Source: Citrobacter sp. RHB25-C09 (GTDB taxonomy: Bacteria; Pseudomonadota; Gammaproteobacteria; Enterobacterales; Enterobacteriaceae). From it: DNA of 64,000 bases. The notes below the pieces were generated by a model that saw only the letters and a program-made list of their open reading frames with translations, searched no databases and had not been told where the DNA came from. The stretch is from positions 2,542,001 through 2,606,000 of the forward strand of contig NZ_CP057483.1 in NCBI RefSeq assembly GCF_013836145.1, in the 5' to 3' direction. How positions within the stretch are numbered: position 1 is the stretch's first letter; every line of letters starts with the position of its first letter. The position numbers and the translations under genes are program-made. Of this stretch, positions 53,217 through 61,368 are shown piece by piece.

Positions 53217-53953
53217 TGCGCCGTTTATTATCCCTTACGCTTTTCGGTTTATGGCTGATTAGCCCTTCTGCATTAGCACAGCTTCCCGGTCTGGTCACGC
53301 AGCCGCTACCCGGCGGCGGACAGAGCTGGTCGCTGCCGGTACAGACGCTGGTCTTTATTACCTCTCTGACGTTTATTCCAGCGATTCTGCTGATGATGAC
53401 CAGTTTTACCCGCATCATCATTGTGTTTGGCCTGCTGCGTAACGCCATGGGTACGCCTTCTGCGCCGCCAAACCAGGTGCTACTTGGACTGGCGCTGTTT
53501 TTAACTTTTTTCATCATGTCGCCGGTCATCGATAAAATCTACGTTGAAGCGTATCAACCCTTCAGCGAAGAGAAAATCTCAATGCAGGAAGCGCTGGAGA
53601 AAGGTGCGCAGCCCCTGCGAGAGTTTATGTTACGTCAGACTCGTGAAGCGGATCTCGGGCTGTTTGCGCGTCTGGCGAACAGCGGTCCGTTACAGGGACC
53701 AGAAGCCGTGCCAATGCGCATTCTCCTGCCCGCTTATGTAACCAGCGAATTGAAAACCGCCTTCCAGATTGGTTTTACGATTTTCATTCCTTTTTTGATC
53801 ATCGATCTGGTGATCGCCAGCGTACTGATGGCACTTGGTATGATGATGGTCCCTCCCGCAACTATCGCGCTCCCCTTCAAGCTGATGCTGTTTGTGCTGG
53901 TCGATGGCTGGCAGCTTTTAGTGGGTTCCCTTGCGCAAAGTTTTTACAGTTAG
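53216..53953 (+). CDS. fliP: Flagellar export gate protein FliP
   Basis: FliP builds the core of the type III export gate with FliQ and FliR. It has a cleavable signal (MRRLLSLTLFGLWLISPSA ending LAQLPG) and then four membrane helices; SLTFIPAILLMMTSFTRIII matches the family signature. It has 245 residues, as in E. coli, and shares one base with the fliO stop. Confidence 0.97.
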   Translation: MRRLLSLTLFGLWLISPSALAQLPGLVTQPLPGGGQSWSLPVQTLVFITSLTFIPAILLMMTSFTRIIIVFGLLRNAMGTPSAPPNQVLLGLALFLTFFIMSPVIDKIYVEAYQPFSEEKISMQEALEKGAQPLREFMLRQTREADLGLFARLANSGPLQGPEAVPMRILLPAYVTSELKTAFQIGFTIFIPFLIIDLVIASVLMALGMMMVPPATIALPFKLMLFVLVDGWQLLVGSLAQSFYS

Positions 53954-53967
53954 GCAGATGAGACGAA

Positions 53968-54237
53968 ATGACACCTGAATCGGTCATGATGATGGGCACA
54001 GAGGCGATGAAAGTGGCCCTGTCCCTTGCCGCTCCTCTGCTACTGGTCGCGCTGATAACCGGCCTTATCATCAGCATCTTGCAGGCCGCCACGCAGATCA
54101 ACGAGATGACGCTCTCTTTCATCCCGAAAATCATCGCGGTATTTGTGGCCATTATCGTTGCCGGCCCGTGGATGTTGAATATGCTTTTGGACTACGTCCG
54201 GACGTTATTCACCAACCTGCCGTACATCATCGGGTAA
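53968..54237 (+). CDS. fliQ: Flagellar export gate protein FliQ
   Basis: FliQ is an 89-residue protein with two membrane helices that wraps the FliP/FliR gate. The signature ATQINEMTLSFIPKI lies between the helices. It starts 14 bases after fliP. Confidence 0.97.
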   Translation: MTPESVMMMGTEAMKVALSLAAPLLLVALITGLIISILQAATQINEMTLSFIPKIIAVFVAIIVAGPWMLNMLLDYVRTLFTNLPYIIG

Positions 54238-54245
54238 GCTGACTG

Positions 54246-55040
54246 ATGTTACAGGTGACCAGCGATCAATGGCTCCAGTGGCTTAATCTCTATTTTTGGC
54301 CGCTGCTGCGCGTGCTGGCGCTGATCTCCACCGCCCCCATACTGAGTGAACGCGCTCTGCCCAAGCGGGTTAAATTGGGGCTGGGAATTCTCATTACCGT
54401 GGTGATTGCCCCTGGTTTGCCCGCCCACAACGTGCCGATCTTTTCGTTTGGCGCCTTGTGGATGGCAATGCAGCAAATCCTGATAGGCATCGCGCTGGGA
54501 TTTACCATGCAGTTTGCCTTTGCCGCTGTGCGTACCGCCGGTGAAATTATCGGTTTACAGATGGGGCTTTCTTTCGCGACGTTTGTCGACCCCGCCAGCC
54601 ATCTCAACATGCCGGTACTTGCACGTATCATCGATATGCTGGCCCTACTGTTATTCCTGACGTTCAACGGGCATTTGTGGTTAATTTCACTATTAGTGGA
54701 TACCTTTCATACCCTGCCCATCGGCGGCGATCCGGTAAACAGCAATGCGTTTTTGGCACTGGCCAGGGCGGGTGGACTTATCTTCATCAATGGAATGATG
54801 CTGGCGTTACCCGTGATCACGATGCTGCTCACGCTGAACCTGGCGTTAGGATTACTAAATCGTATGGCTCCGCAATTATCCATCTTCGTGATTGGCTTCC
54901 CGTTAACCCTGACCGTCGGCATGGCGTTAATCACAGCATTAATGCCATTAATTGCCCCATTCTGCGAACATCTTTTTGGCGAAATTTTCAATCTGTTATC
55001 TGATATTGTCAGTGAAATGCCTGTTAATAATAGTCCTTAA
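54246..55040 (+). CDS. fliR: Flagellar export gate protein FliR
   Basis: FliR completes the FliPQR export gate and contacts FlhB. The 264-residue protein has about six membrane helices, with AGEIIGLQMGLSFATFVDP as the most conserved segment and IFVIGFPLTLTVGMAL later. It is the last gene of fliLMNOPQR; flhB and flhA are not in the window. Confidence 0.96.
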   Translation: MLQVTSDQWLQWLNLYFWPLLRVLALISTAPILSERALPKRVKLGLGILITVVIAPGLPAHNVPIFSFGALWMAMQQILIGIALGFTMQFAFAAVRTAGEIIGLQMGLSFATFVDPASHLNMPVLARIIDMLALLLFLTFNGHLWLISLLVDTFHTLPIGGDPVNSNAFLALARAGGLIFINGMMLALPVITMLLTLNLALGLLNRMAPQLSIFVIGFPLTLTVGMALITALMPLIAPFCEHLFGEIFNLLSDIVSEMPVNNSP

Positions 55041-55057
55041 TCTTTAAATTGTTATTC

Positions 55058-55071
55058 TAAGGATTATCCTA
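55058..55071 (+). promoter_or_regulatory. RcsAB box upstream of rcsA
   Basis: TAAGGATTATCCTA fits the RcsAB consensus TAAGAATATTCCTA well and is palindromic. It lies about 250 bases before rcsA, as does the auto-activating RcsA box of E. coli rcsA. Confidence 0.8.
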
Positions 55072-55319
55072 AAGTCAAAATGGGAAAACATCTACCAGGA
55101 TAACTCTGCCCTCCTATATTTGTTTTTATCTCACTCACATAACGCAACATTTACTTTACTTTAAGATAATTCCAGGCAAATTATACATAGCTTTACGGGA
55201 TAGTAAGTCCGCCTGAAAACCGCGAATGCGTTGCATTAGGTAAACAGCGAATTCCGTTACGTTGTGATGAGATATTCAGGTAAGGGGAATTATCGTTACG
55301 CATTGAGTGAGGGTTAGCC

Positions 55320-55943
55320 ATGTCAACGATTATTATGGATCTATGCAGTTACACCCGGTTGGGTTTGACCGGGTATCTGGTTAGCAGAGGGGTGAAGAAA
55401 AGGGAAATCAACGACATCGAAACCGTTGATGAACTCGACATCGCTTGCAGCGCCCACCGACCTTCAGTGGTGTTTATTAATGAAGACTGTTTTATCCATG
55501 ATCCTGCCGACAGTCAGCATATTAAGCAAATCATTAATCAACATCCCAATACGTTATTTATTGTGTTTATGGCTATTGCCAACGTTCATTTTGATGAATA
55601 TTTATTGGTCAGAAAAAACTTACTGATTAGTTCTAAATCAATAAAACCAGAATCATTGGATACTTTACTTGGGGATATTCTGAAAAAAGAGGCCGATAGC
55701 GTCAGTGTAATAAATTTGCCAACGCTGTCATTAAGCCGTACAGAATCCAGTATGTTGCGTATGTGGATGGAGGGTCAGGGAACGATTCAAATATCCGATC
55801 AAATGAACATTAAAGCGAAGACGGTTTCATCTCATAAAGGGAATATAAAACGAAAGATAAAAACGCATAATAAACAGGTTATTTATCATGTTGTTCGGCT
55901 GACGGATAATGTAACCAATGGCATTTTTGTCAATATGAGATGA
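55320..55943 (+). CDS. rcsA: Colanic acid capsule activator RcsA
   Basis: RcsA is an unstable auxiliary regulator that pairs with RcsB to activate capsule genes and repress flhDC. The 207-residue protein has a diverged receiver-like N-terminal domain and a LuxR-type helix-turn-helix (about 135-195, LSRTESSMLRMWMEGQGTI and IKAKTVSSHKGNIKRKI). Lon degrades it in E. coli, where H-NS silencing is lifted by DsrA, encoded about 0.6 kb downstream here. Confidence 0.96.
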   Translation: MSTIIMDLCSYTRLGLTGYLVSRGVKKREINDIETVDELDIACSAHRPSVVFINEDCFIHDPADSQHIKQIINQHPNTLFIVFMAIANVHFDEYLLVRKNLLISSKSIKPESLDTLLGDILKKEADSVSVINLPTLSLSRTESSMLRMWMEGQGTIQISDQMNIKAKTVSSHKGNIKRKIKTHNKQVIYHVVRLTDNVTNGIFVNMR

Positions 55944-55997
55944 AACAGCCCGACTGGTGGTCAACCCACCAGCCGGTAGCTGAGCCGCACGTAGACG

Positions 55998-56186
55998 CTA
56001 CTCCGCCTTTTCCACGAAAATCCCATCCTCATGCCCTGATTCATTAAAGAACCAAATGCCGAGCGGGTAGTCTTCCAGCGAAACCAGGTACATTATCCCT
56101 TCACTAAATTCTTCTACCGCCAGTACCACGCCAGGACGACGAGGACCGCCATCCGTTTTGACTGTTACCCGATCGTTCACCTTCAT
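55998..56186 (-). CDS. dsrB: Small protein DsrB
   Basis: A 62-residue protein of unknown function, nearly identical to E. coli DsrB (MKVNDRVTVKTDGGPRRPGV, DGIFVEKAE), with a small SH3-like beta fold suggested by sequence. The second of two ATG codons after AGGAGG is chosen from spacing and homology. It resembles YodC, encoded nearby, in the RVTVKTDGGPR-type start. Confidence 0.93.
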   Translation of the reverse strand: MKVNDRVTVKTDGGPRRPGVVLAVEEFSEGIMYLVSLEDYPLGIWFFNESGHEDGIFVEKAE

Positions 56187-56316
56187 CATTATCCTCCTGT
56201 GGCTTAGTGCCAGTGTAGAACAAAAACAGGTGCCTGACAGCGCCCATTCGGCGTGATTGCAGGTTTTCTCAACGGTCTATACTTAGTCTTAATTATGGTG
56301 AACGGAGAGGCTAAAG

Positions 56317-56544
56317 ATGAAGACGGCGAAAGAGTACAGCGAGACTGCGAAACGCGAAGTCAGCGTCGACGTTGACGCCCTGCTGGCAGCGATCAATGAA
56401 ATTTGTGAGAGCGAAATTCACCGCAGCGGTAATGACCCCGATAAAGTCAGCGTAGACGGTCGCGAATACCATACATGGCATGAATTAGCCGAAGCGTTTG
56501 AGCTGGATATTCATGATTTTAGCGTCACCGAAATTAACCGCTGA
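56317..56544 (+). CDS. yodD: DUF2525 family stress protein YodD
   Basis: A 75-residue acidic cytoplasmic protein that matches E. coli YodD (MKTAKEYSETAKREVSVDVD ... VTEINR). In E. coli its expression rises with peroxide, cadmium and acid. No enzymatic motif is visible. GGAGAGGC precedes the ATG. Confidence 0.92.
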   Translation: MKTAKEYSETAKREVSVDVDALLAAINEICESEIHRSGNDPDKVSVDGREYHTWHELAEAFELDIHDFSVTEINR

Positions 56545-56557
56545 CAACAGACGAAAA

Positions 56558-56642
56558 AAATCCCAACCCTGAAGGGTTGGGATGAAACTTGCTTATGCAA
56601 GAAGCACTTGAAAATTCGTTACACCAGGAAATCTGATGTGCT
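56558..56642 (-). ncRNA. dsrA: DsrA small regulatory RNA
   Basis: On the minus strand the 5' end AGCACATCAGATTTCCTGG matches E. coli DsrA (AACACATCAGATTTCCTGG) at all but one base, followed by TGTAACGAATTTT (rpoS-pairing region) and AAGTGCTTCTTGC. The 3' end is a terminator stem ATCCCAACCC-TTCA-GGGTTGGGAT with T-run. Its stem has G-C to A-T pair changes from E. coli that keep pairing. DsrA activates rpoS translation and represses hns. Ends are estimated by homology. Confidence 0.93.
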
Positions 56643-56842
56643 GTAAACCTTATCTGCAATTTTTTTGCATGACAAGTAAATATTTTTGCTATGAATGATT
56701 ATTCCTACTAATGATTGCCGGGGTTATCTTGCGGAGCCTTGCGGGCTAAGGGATCGATTCCATCTATTCTTCTTAATAGTTTCACTCCATTTAGGAATAT
56801 TCTTAAAAAAATAAACGACGCTACCCCAGCTTCTACCCACTA

Positions 56843-58537
56843 TTATTTGTCATCTGAAGCACAAACCCGATTACGCCCCGTTTGTTTTGCATGATAGAGA
56901 CGGCGATCCGCCAGCGATTGCAACTGCTCAAAATCGTAATCATCCGTCTCCTGCGATCCACTGACTCCCAGCGAAGCACTGATCCTCAACGTTGTGCTTT
57001 TGGCCACCAGAATCTCTTTTTCGTGCAGTCGTTGACGGATACGCTCAGCGATATCTGTGGCCTGAGCAAGCGTGGTATTCGGCAGCACGACGCAAAACTC
57101 CTCACCGCCCACGCGCCCCACGATATCTAAGGGTCGCAACGTGTTATTGATTAGCCCTGCGGCATGCGCCAGGACGCGGTCCCCGGCCTGGTGACCATAG
57201 TCGTCGTTAATGCTTTTGAAATGGTCCAGATCGATCTGAATAACCGCTAGTGGCTGTTTTTGTAGACGGCAACGCTGTGCCATCAACAGAGCTTTTTCGA
57301 ATAATGCCCCACGGTTATACAGTCGGGTCAGCGTATCGTGCCATGCTTGCCACTGCAGGGAACTTTGCAGCATAAACATATTGCTGACCATGTGGCGGAT
57401 GACCACCCAGGAGATAATCAGCATGCCGGAGGAGAGCGCCCACAGCAGCATCAGCGCGATACTGATACTGCCAAAGTCACCATGAACGCCCTCACTGAGC
57501 GTATGGACGCGAACCAGAACACCGTCAAAGTGGTCAAGTCGTTGCCAGCTAATAAAACGACTCCCCATCCGCAGACCGCCTTCGGTATCCTGCTCAATAT
57601 CACGAGCCAGCATCGCCTTTTCCCGCTCGTCAAAGGTATTGTTTCTCTTCAATTCCGGGTGGGAAGCGGTCAGCAGATTCAGTTTGCTATCGTAAAGCTG
57701 GTATTTCCCTTCCTCGTCTTTCTCAATGGCCTCATCAATAAAACGCTCAATTGAGGAGACAGGAACCGTCATCGCTAACACACCATACCAATAACGATCG
57801 TTGTCCAGCGGCGCGCTGACCGTCAACACGCGCCGATCCCCAGATGACTGCGCTGACGGGGTAGTAAACCAGCGCACGCCGCGCATCCGATTTTCACGCT
57901 GCGACTGCCCGCTAAACCAGGGTTGCGTAACATATTCATAATAACGGGTGACAATTTCACTGGAGAGAGGCGTGGCGCGCGTAGATAAGTAAAAACCAGC
58001 GCGTGAGATATACATGGCCTCTTGGGATAATGATGCAGAGCTTGGTGCTAAGCGGAGCAGATATCCCACTTCGAGCGCAGCGGTAAGCTCGTTATCCAGT
58101 GAATCGCTGTCTCGCGATAACAATTTGGTCTGGCTGACAAACGAATCAGATACGCCGTTCAGCGGCAGCGTACGGTTTTTATCCAGCTCAAGTTGCCAGA
58201 CTCTCGTGTGGCGCAGTTGCTGAAAATGGGCAACCGCGTTTTTTAAATCAGAAAAACCTAAAGGCGATCTTAAGGCTTCGTGCATTCCCTTTCGCAGGAA
58301 AAGCAGTTTGTCCACGTTGAACTGCATTTGCTTATCCAGCGCGTTAGACACGTTTTCGAGATGGTTGCGTTGGCTGGATATATAGGCGTCTTCAAGGAGG
58401 ACCACTTCCCGCCAGGTCAACAAGGTGGAAAAAAATATCACGATCAGAAAACAAAGATTCACGACATGGCCCGGCCCAAACCGCCGCGCTAACCGCTTCA
58501 GCCAGCTCCAGTTTTCCATCGATGCTTCGTGCGGCAC
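56843..58537 (-). CDS. dgcQ: Diguanylate cyclase DgcQ (YedQ)
   Basis: DgcQ makes cyclic di-GMP, favouring cellulose synthesis and slowing motility. It has one N-terminal membrane helix (VVNLCFLIVIFFSTLLTW), a periplasmic CHASE7 sensor (about 45-345), a second helix (IALMLLWALSSGMLIISWVV) and a C-terminal GGDEF domain. The active-site motif is GGEEF, and RPLD lies five residues before it, the RxxD inhibitory site. The GTG start giving VPHEASMENWSW matches the E. coli length of 564; TTG upstream or ATG downstream are alternatives. In E. coli yedP lies between dsrA and this gene; it is missing here. Confidence 0.94.
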   Translation of the reverse strand: MPHEASMENWSWLKRLARRFGPGHVVNLCFLIVIFFSTLLTWREVVLLEDAYISSQRNHLENVSNALDKQMQFNVDKLLFLRKGMHEALRSPLGFSDLKNAVAHFQQLRHTRVWQLELDKNRTLPLNGVSDSFVSQTKLLSRDSDSLDNELTAALEVGYLLRLAPSSASLSQEAMYISRAGFYLSTRATPLSSEIVTRYYEYVTQPWFSGQSQRENRMRGVRWFTTPSAQSSGDRRVLTVSAPLDNDRYWYGVLAMTVPVSSIERFIDEAIEKDEEGKYQLYDSKLNLLTASHPELKRNNTFDEREKAMLARDIEQDTEGGLRMGSRFISWQRLDHFDGVLVRVHTLSEGVHGDFGSISIALMLLWALSSGMLIISWVVIRHMVSNMFMLQSSLQWQAWHDTLTRLYNRGALFEKALLMAQRCRLQKQPLAVIQIDLDHFKSINDDYGHQAGDRVLAHAAGLINNTLRPLDIVGRVGGEEFCVVLPNTTLAQATDIAERIRQRLHEKEILVAKSTTLRISASLGVSGSQETDDYDFEQLQSLADRRLYHAKQTGRNRVCASDDK

Positions 58538-58627
58538 GCTGACCACTCCCAACTGACAATGACTTACCTAATCCTGGCATAATTCAGTACGTTAGGCATC
58601 GCATCAAAAGTGCATTTTTCAGAAAAG

Positions 58628-58653
58628 AAAACGCCCGACGTAGCCGGGCGTTT
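58628..58653 (-). terminator. Rho-independent terminator after yodC
   Basis: On the minus strand ACGCCCGGCTACGTCGGGCGT (in parts ACGCCCG and CGGGCGT) forms a stem followed by TTTTCTTTTC. It lies between yodC and the dgcQ start. Confidence 0.85.
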
Positions 58654-58658
58654 GGACT

Positions 58659-58841
58659 TCAGCCATCTTCTCGCAAACCGTGCTCATCACGCGGTACGAG
58701 TTCGTTCTCATGGAATGCCTCACGCTTGACGCCGAAACCATCATACCAGCGACATTCAACCATGCCACTGGAATATCCGGTCACAATCATGCGCGGACCG
58801 CCATCTCTTACGGTAACTTCCTCACTGACAGAAAAGACCAT
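58659..58841 (-). CDS. yodC: DUF2158 family small protein YodC
   Basis: A 60-residue protein of unknown function, close to E. coli YodC (FSVSEEVTVRDGGPRMIVTG, VECRWYDGFGVKREAF). The DUF2158 fold is a small beta barrel. The start MVFSVSEEV after AAAGGAGGCAGGT gives the E. coli length; six codons upstream are ignored. Confidence 0.92.
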   Translation of the reverse strand: MVFSVSEEVTVRDGGPRMIVTGYSSGMVECRWYDGFGVKREAFHENELVPRDEHGLREDG

Positions 58842-58919
58842 ACCTGCCTCCTTTATCAAGTGAAACGCTTTTTACCTTAGACGACGATGACCGATTTTGC
58901 CTAATTCAGCGCGTAACAA

Positions 58920-59831
58920 TTAGTGCGCTACACCGCGCAGTTTTGCCACCGCTTTAACCAGGGCGACAACAACCGCCCCAATGATAAACCCCAGTACCAG
59001 GTTTAACACCGTCGGCAAGATCAGAGCGACCGCCGCGCTTTGCTGTTGGGCAAAATGCTCAATTGCATGGTGTAAAGGAGCGATGCCGTGCACTACAATC
59101 CCGCCTCCGACTAAAAACATTGCCAGAGTACCAATCACCGACAGAGACTTCATCAACCACGGAGCCACCACCAGCAAGCCCTTACCCACCGCGCGTGCGA
59201 GGGCACCGGATTTTTCAGCCAGCCAGAAACCCACGTCGTCCAGCTTTACAATAATGCCAACCAGTCCGTACACCCCAACGGTTACCACTAACGCGATGCC
59301 CGACAACACCAGAACCTGATTAAGCAATGGTGCTTCAGCGACAATCCCGAGGGTGATAGCGACAATTTCAGCAGAGAGAATAAAGTCGGTGCGTATCGCG
59401 CCTTTAATTTTATCTTTTTCAAATGCCAGAGGATCCTGAGCTGCTAATGCCTCCAGGCGCTGTTTACGCTCTGCGGGGTCTTCTTTATGTTTTCGCGCTT
59501 CCAGCGTATGCAACACCTTCTCTACCCCTTCAAAGCAGAGAAAGGCACCGCCAATCATTAGCAGCGGCGTAATCGCCCAGGGAATAAAAGCACTGATCAG
59601 TAATGCAAGCGGCACCAGGATGACTTTATTAATCAACGATCCCTTAGCCACGCTCCAGACGACAGGCAGCTCGCGATTGGCTCTTACCCCGGTCACCTGC
59701 TGTGCGTTAAGCGACAGGTCATCCCCCAGAACGCCAGCGGTTTTCTTCGCGGCCAGTTTCCCCATCATCGAGATATCGTCAAGCAATGTGGCAATATCAT
59801 CGAGCAATGTCAGTAAGCTACTTCCTGCCAA
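58920..59831 (-). CDS. yedI: DUF808 family inner-membrane protein YedI
   Basis: A polytopic membrane protein (303 residues) of unknown function. The N-terminal part (SSLLTLLDDIATLLDDISMM) is amphipathic and matches the DUF808 family, followed by about seven or eight hydrophobic helices. It is in the same place as in E. coli, next to yedA, and on the opposite strand. Confidence 0.93.
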   Translation of the reverse strand: MAGSSLLTLLDDIATLLDDISMMGKLAAKKTAGVLGDDLSLNAQQVTGVRANRELPVVWSVAKGSLINKVILVPLALLISAFIPWAITPLLMIGGAFLCFEGVEKVLHTLEARKHKEDPAERKQRLEALAAQDPLAFEKDKIKGAIRTDFILSAEIVAITLGIVAEAPLLNQVLVLSGIALVVTVGVYGLVGIIVKLDDVGFWLAEKSGALARAVGKGLLVVAPWLMKSLSVIGTLAMFLVGGGIVVHGIAPLHHAIEHFAQQQSAAVALILPTVLNLVLGFIIGAVVVALVKAVAKLRGVAH

Positions 59832-60009
59832 AATAAGTCCCTCAATTTTTAAATGCTTAAAAACGTAAGTATGGAGTAAAACACGGAAGGCTGAAACTGA
59901 CGATTTTAGTCAACTTTTTTTTAACAAGAGAAGGGAATTATATCGCTCGCCAGTGCCATCGTTTTCGCGTTTACTATGTTGCTTCTTTGTTTTTCTGCCG
60001 TGAGGGATT

Positions 60010-60909
60010 ATGCGTTTCAGGCAACTGTTACCACTTTTCAGCGCGCTATTCGCGCTGTACATCATTTGGGGTTCCACGTACTTCGTTATCCGTATCGGCG
60101 TGGAAAGCTGGCCGCCGCTGATGATGGCCGGTGTGCGCTTTCTTGCTGCCAGCATTCTGTTGCTTGCTTTTTTACTGCTGCGCGGACACAAACTCCCGCC
60201 TCTTCGTCCGTTGCTCAACGCCGCACTGATCGGCATTTTGCTACTGGCGGTCGGTAACGGATTAGTCACCGTCGCTGAGCACCAGAATGTGCCTTCCGGC
60301 ATTGCTGCTGTTGTTGTCGCAACCGTCCCTCTGTTTACTCTCTGTTTCAGCCATTTCTTTGGTATTCAGACGCGAAAACTGGAGTGGCTGGGTATTGCCA
60401 TTGGGTTGGCGGGGATTGTTATGCTGAACAGTGGCGGGAACTTAAGCGGTAATCCCTGGGGCGCGGTGATCATTTTGATTGGCTCGGTTAGCTGGGCGTT
60501 TGGTTCCGTCTACGGCTCACGCATTACGCTGCCCGTTGGGATGATGGCCGGGGCGATTGAAATGCTGGCTGCGGGTATCGTGCTGTTGTGCGCATCGTTT
60601 ATCAGCGGCGAAACGCTGACTGCGCCACCGTCGCTTTCCGGTTTCCTTGCTGTAGGGTACCTGGCGATTTTTGGTTCCATTATCGCCATCAATGCCTATA
60701 TGTATCTGATCCGCAATGTCAGCCCCGCGCTGGCTACCAGCTACGCCTATGTTAACCCCGTGGTCGCGGTCTTGCTTGGCACAGGGCTTGGCGGCGAAAC
60801 GCTGGCACCGATTGAGTGGCTGGCATTAGGTGTGATTATCTTTGCCGTAGTGTTGGTGACGCTGGGTAAATACCTTTTCCCGGCGAAAGCAAAACTGACC
60901 TCAGAGTAA
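60010..60909 (+). CDS. yedA: EamA/DMT-family transporter YedA
   Basis: A drug/metabolite-type exporter with ten membrane helices and two EamA repeats in 299 residues (LYIIWGSTYFVIRIGVESWP at the start of repeat 1; LIGSVSWAFGSVYGSR at repeat 2). The substrate is unknown; relatives export amino acids or metabolites. Its 3' end overlaps the 3' end of vsr by nine bases, in convergent orientation. Confidence 0.93.
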   Translation: MRFRQLLPLFSALFALYIIWGSTYFVIRIGVESWPPLMMAGVRFLAASILLLAFLLLRGHKLPPLRPLLNAALIGILLLAVGNGLVTVAEHQNVPSGIAAVVVATVPLFTLCFSHFFGIQTRKLEWLGIAIGLAGIVMLNSGGNLSGNPWGAVIILIGSVSWAFGSVYGSRITLPVGMMAGAIEMLAAGIVLLCASFISGETLTAPPSLSGFLAVGYLAIFGSIIAINAYMYLIRNVSPALATSYAYVNPVVAVLLGTGLGGETLAPIEWLALGVIIFAVVLVTLGKYLFPAKAKLTSE

Positions 60910-61368
60910 ATGCACGCCCAGAGTGTCGATCTGCGCGGGCGCTCCGTCACCGCAGATCCACTCTTCCAGGCGTTCAGATAACGCATGGTCGCTCAGTTTC
61001 TCCCGCCCGCGTAGCGCACATTCCCAGACGATAAGTACCCGCCACCCCAGCTCCTGCAACCTCAGGATATCACGCCGATCGCGCTCGACGTTTTTGCCTA
61101 TTTTTTCCATCCAGAATGCGGTGCGCGTGGCGGGGACTTTAAACAGATAACAGTGATGGTGGTGCCAGAAACACCCGTGAGTAAAAATCACGCAACGATA
61201 CTCATCGACGACAAAATCCGGACGACCGGGGAGAGCCGCATCCTGTACGCGATACACAATCCCTTGCTCCGTCAGCAGGCTGGCCAGACGTTTTTCAATA
61301 GCCGTATCGCGGGTCGCAATGGCCCGCATATTTTTGCTACGTGTCGCCTTATCGTGAACATCCGCCAT
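60901..61368 (-). CDS. vsr: Very short patch repair endonuclease Vsr
   Basis: Vsr nicks DNA 5' of T in T:G mismatches made by deamination of Dcm-methylated cytosine. The 155-residue protein keeps catalytic Asp51 (LPGRPDFVVDEY), the FTHGCFWHHHHCY zinc/catalytic segment and RDRRDILRLQELGWRVLIVWEC. I start at MADVHDKATRSKNM, inside the dcm 3' end, a 20-base overlap as in E. coli; the longer upstream frame is inside dcm. Confidence 0.96.
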   Translation of the reverse strand: MADVHDKATRSKNMRAIATRDTAIEKRLASLLTEQGIVYRVQDAALPGRPDFVVDEYRCVIFTHGCFWHHHHCYLFKVPATRTAFWMEKIGKNVERDRRDILRLQELGWRVLIVWECALRGREKLSDHALSERLEEWICGDGAPAQIDTLGVHLL

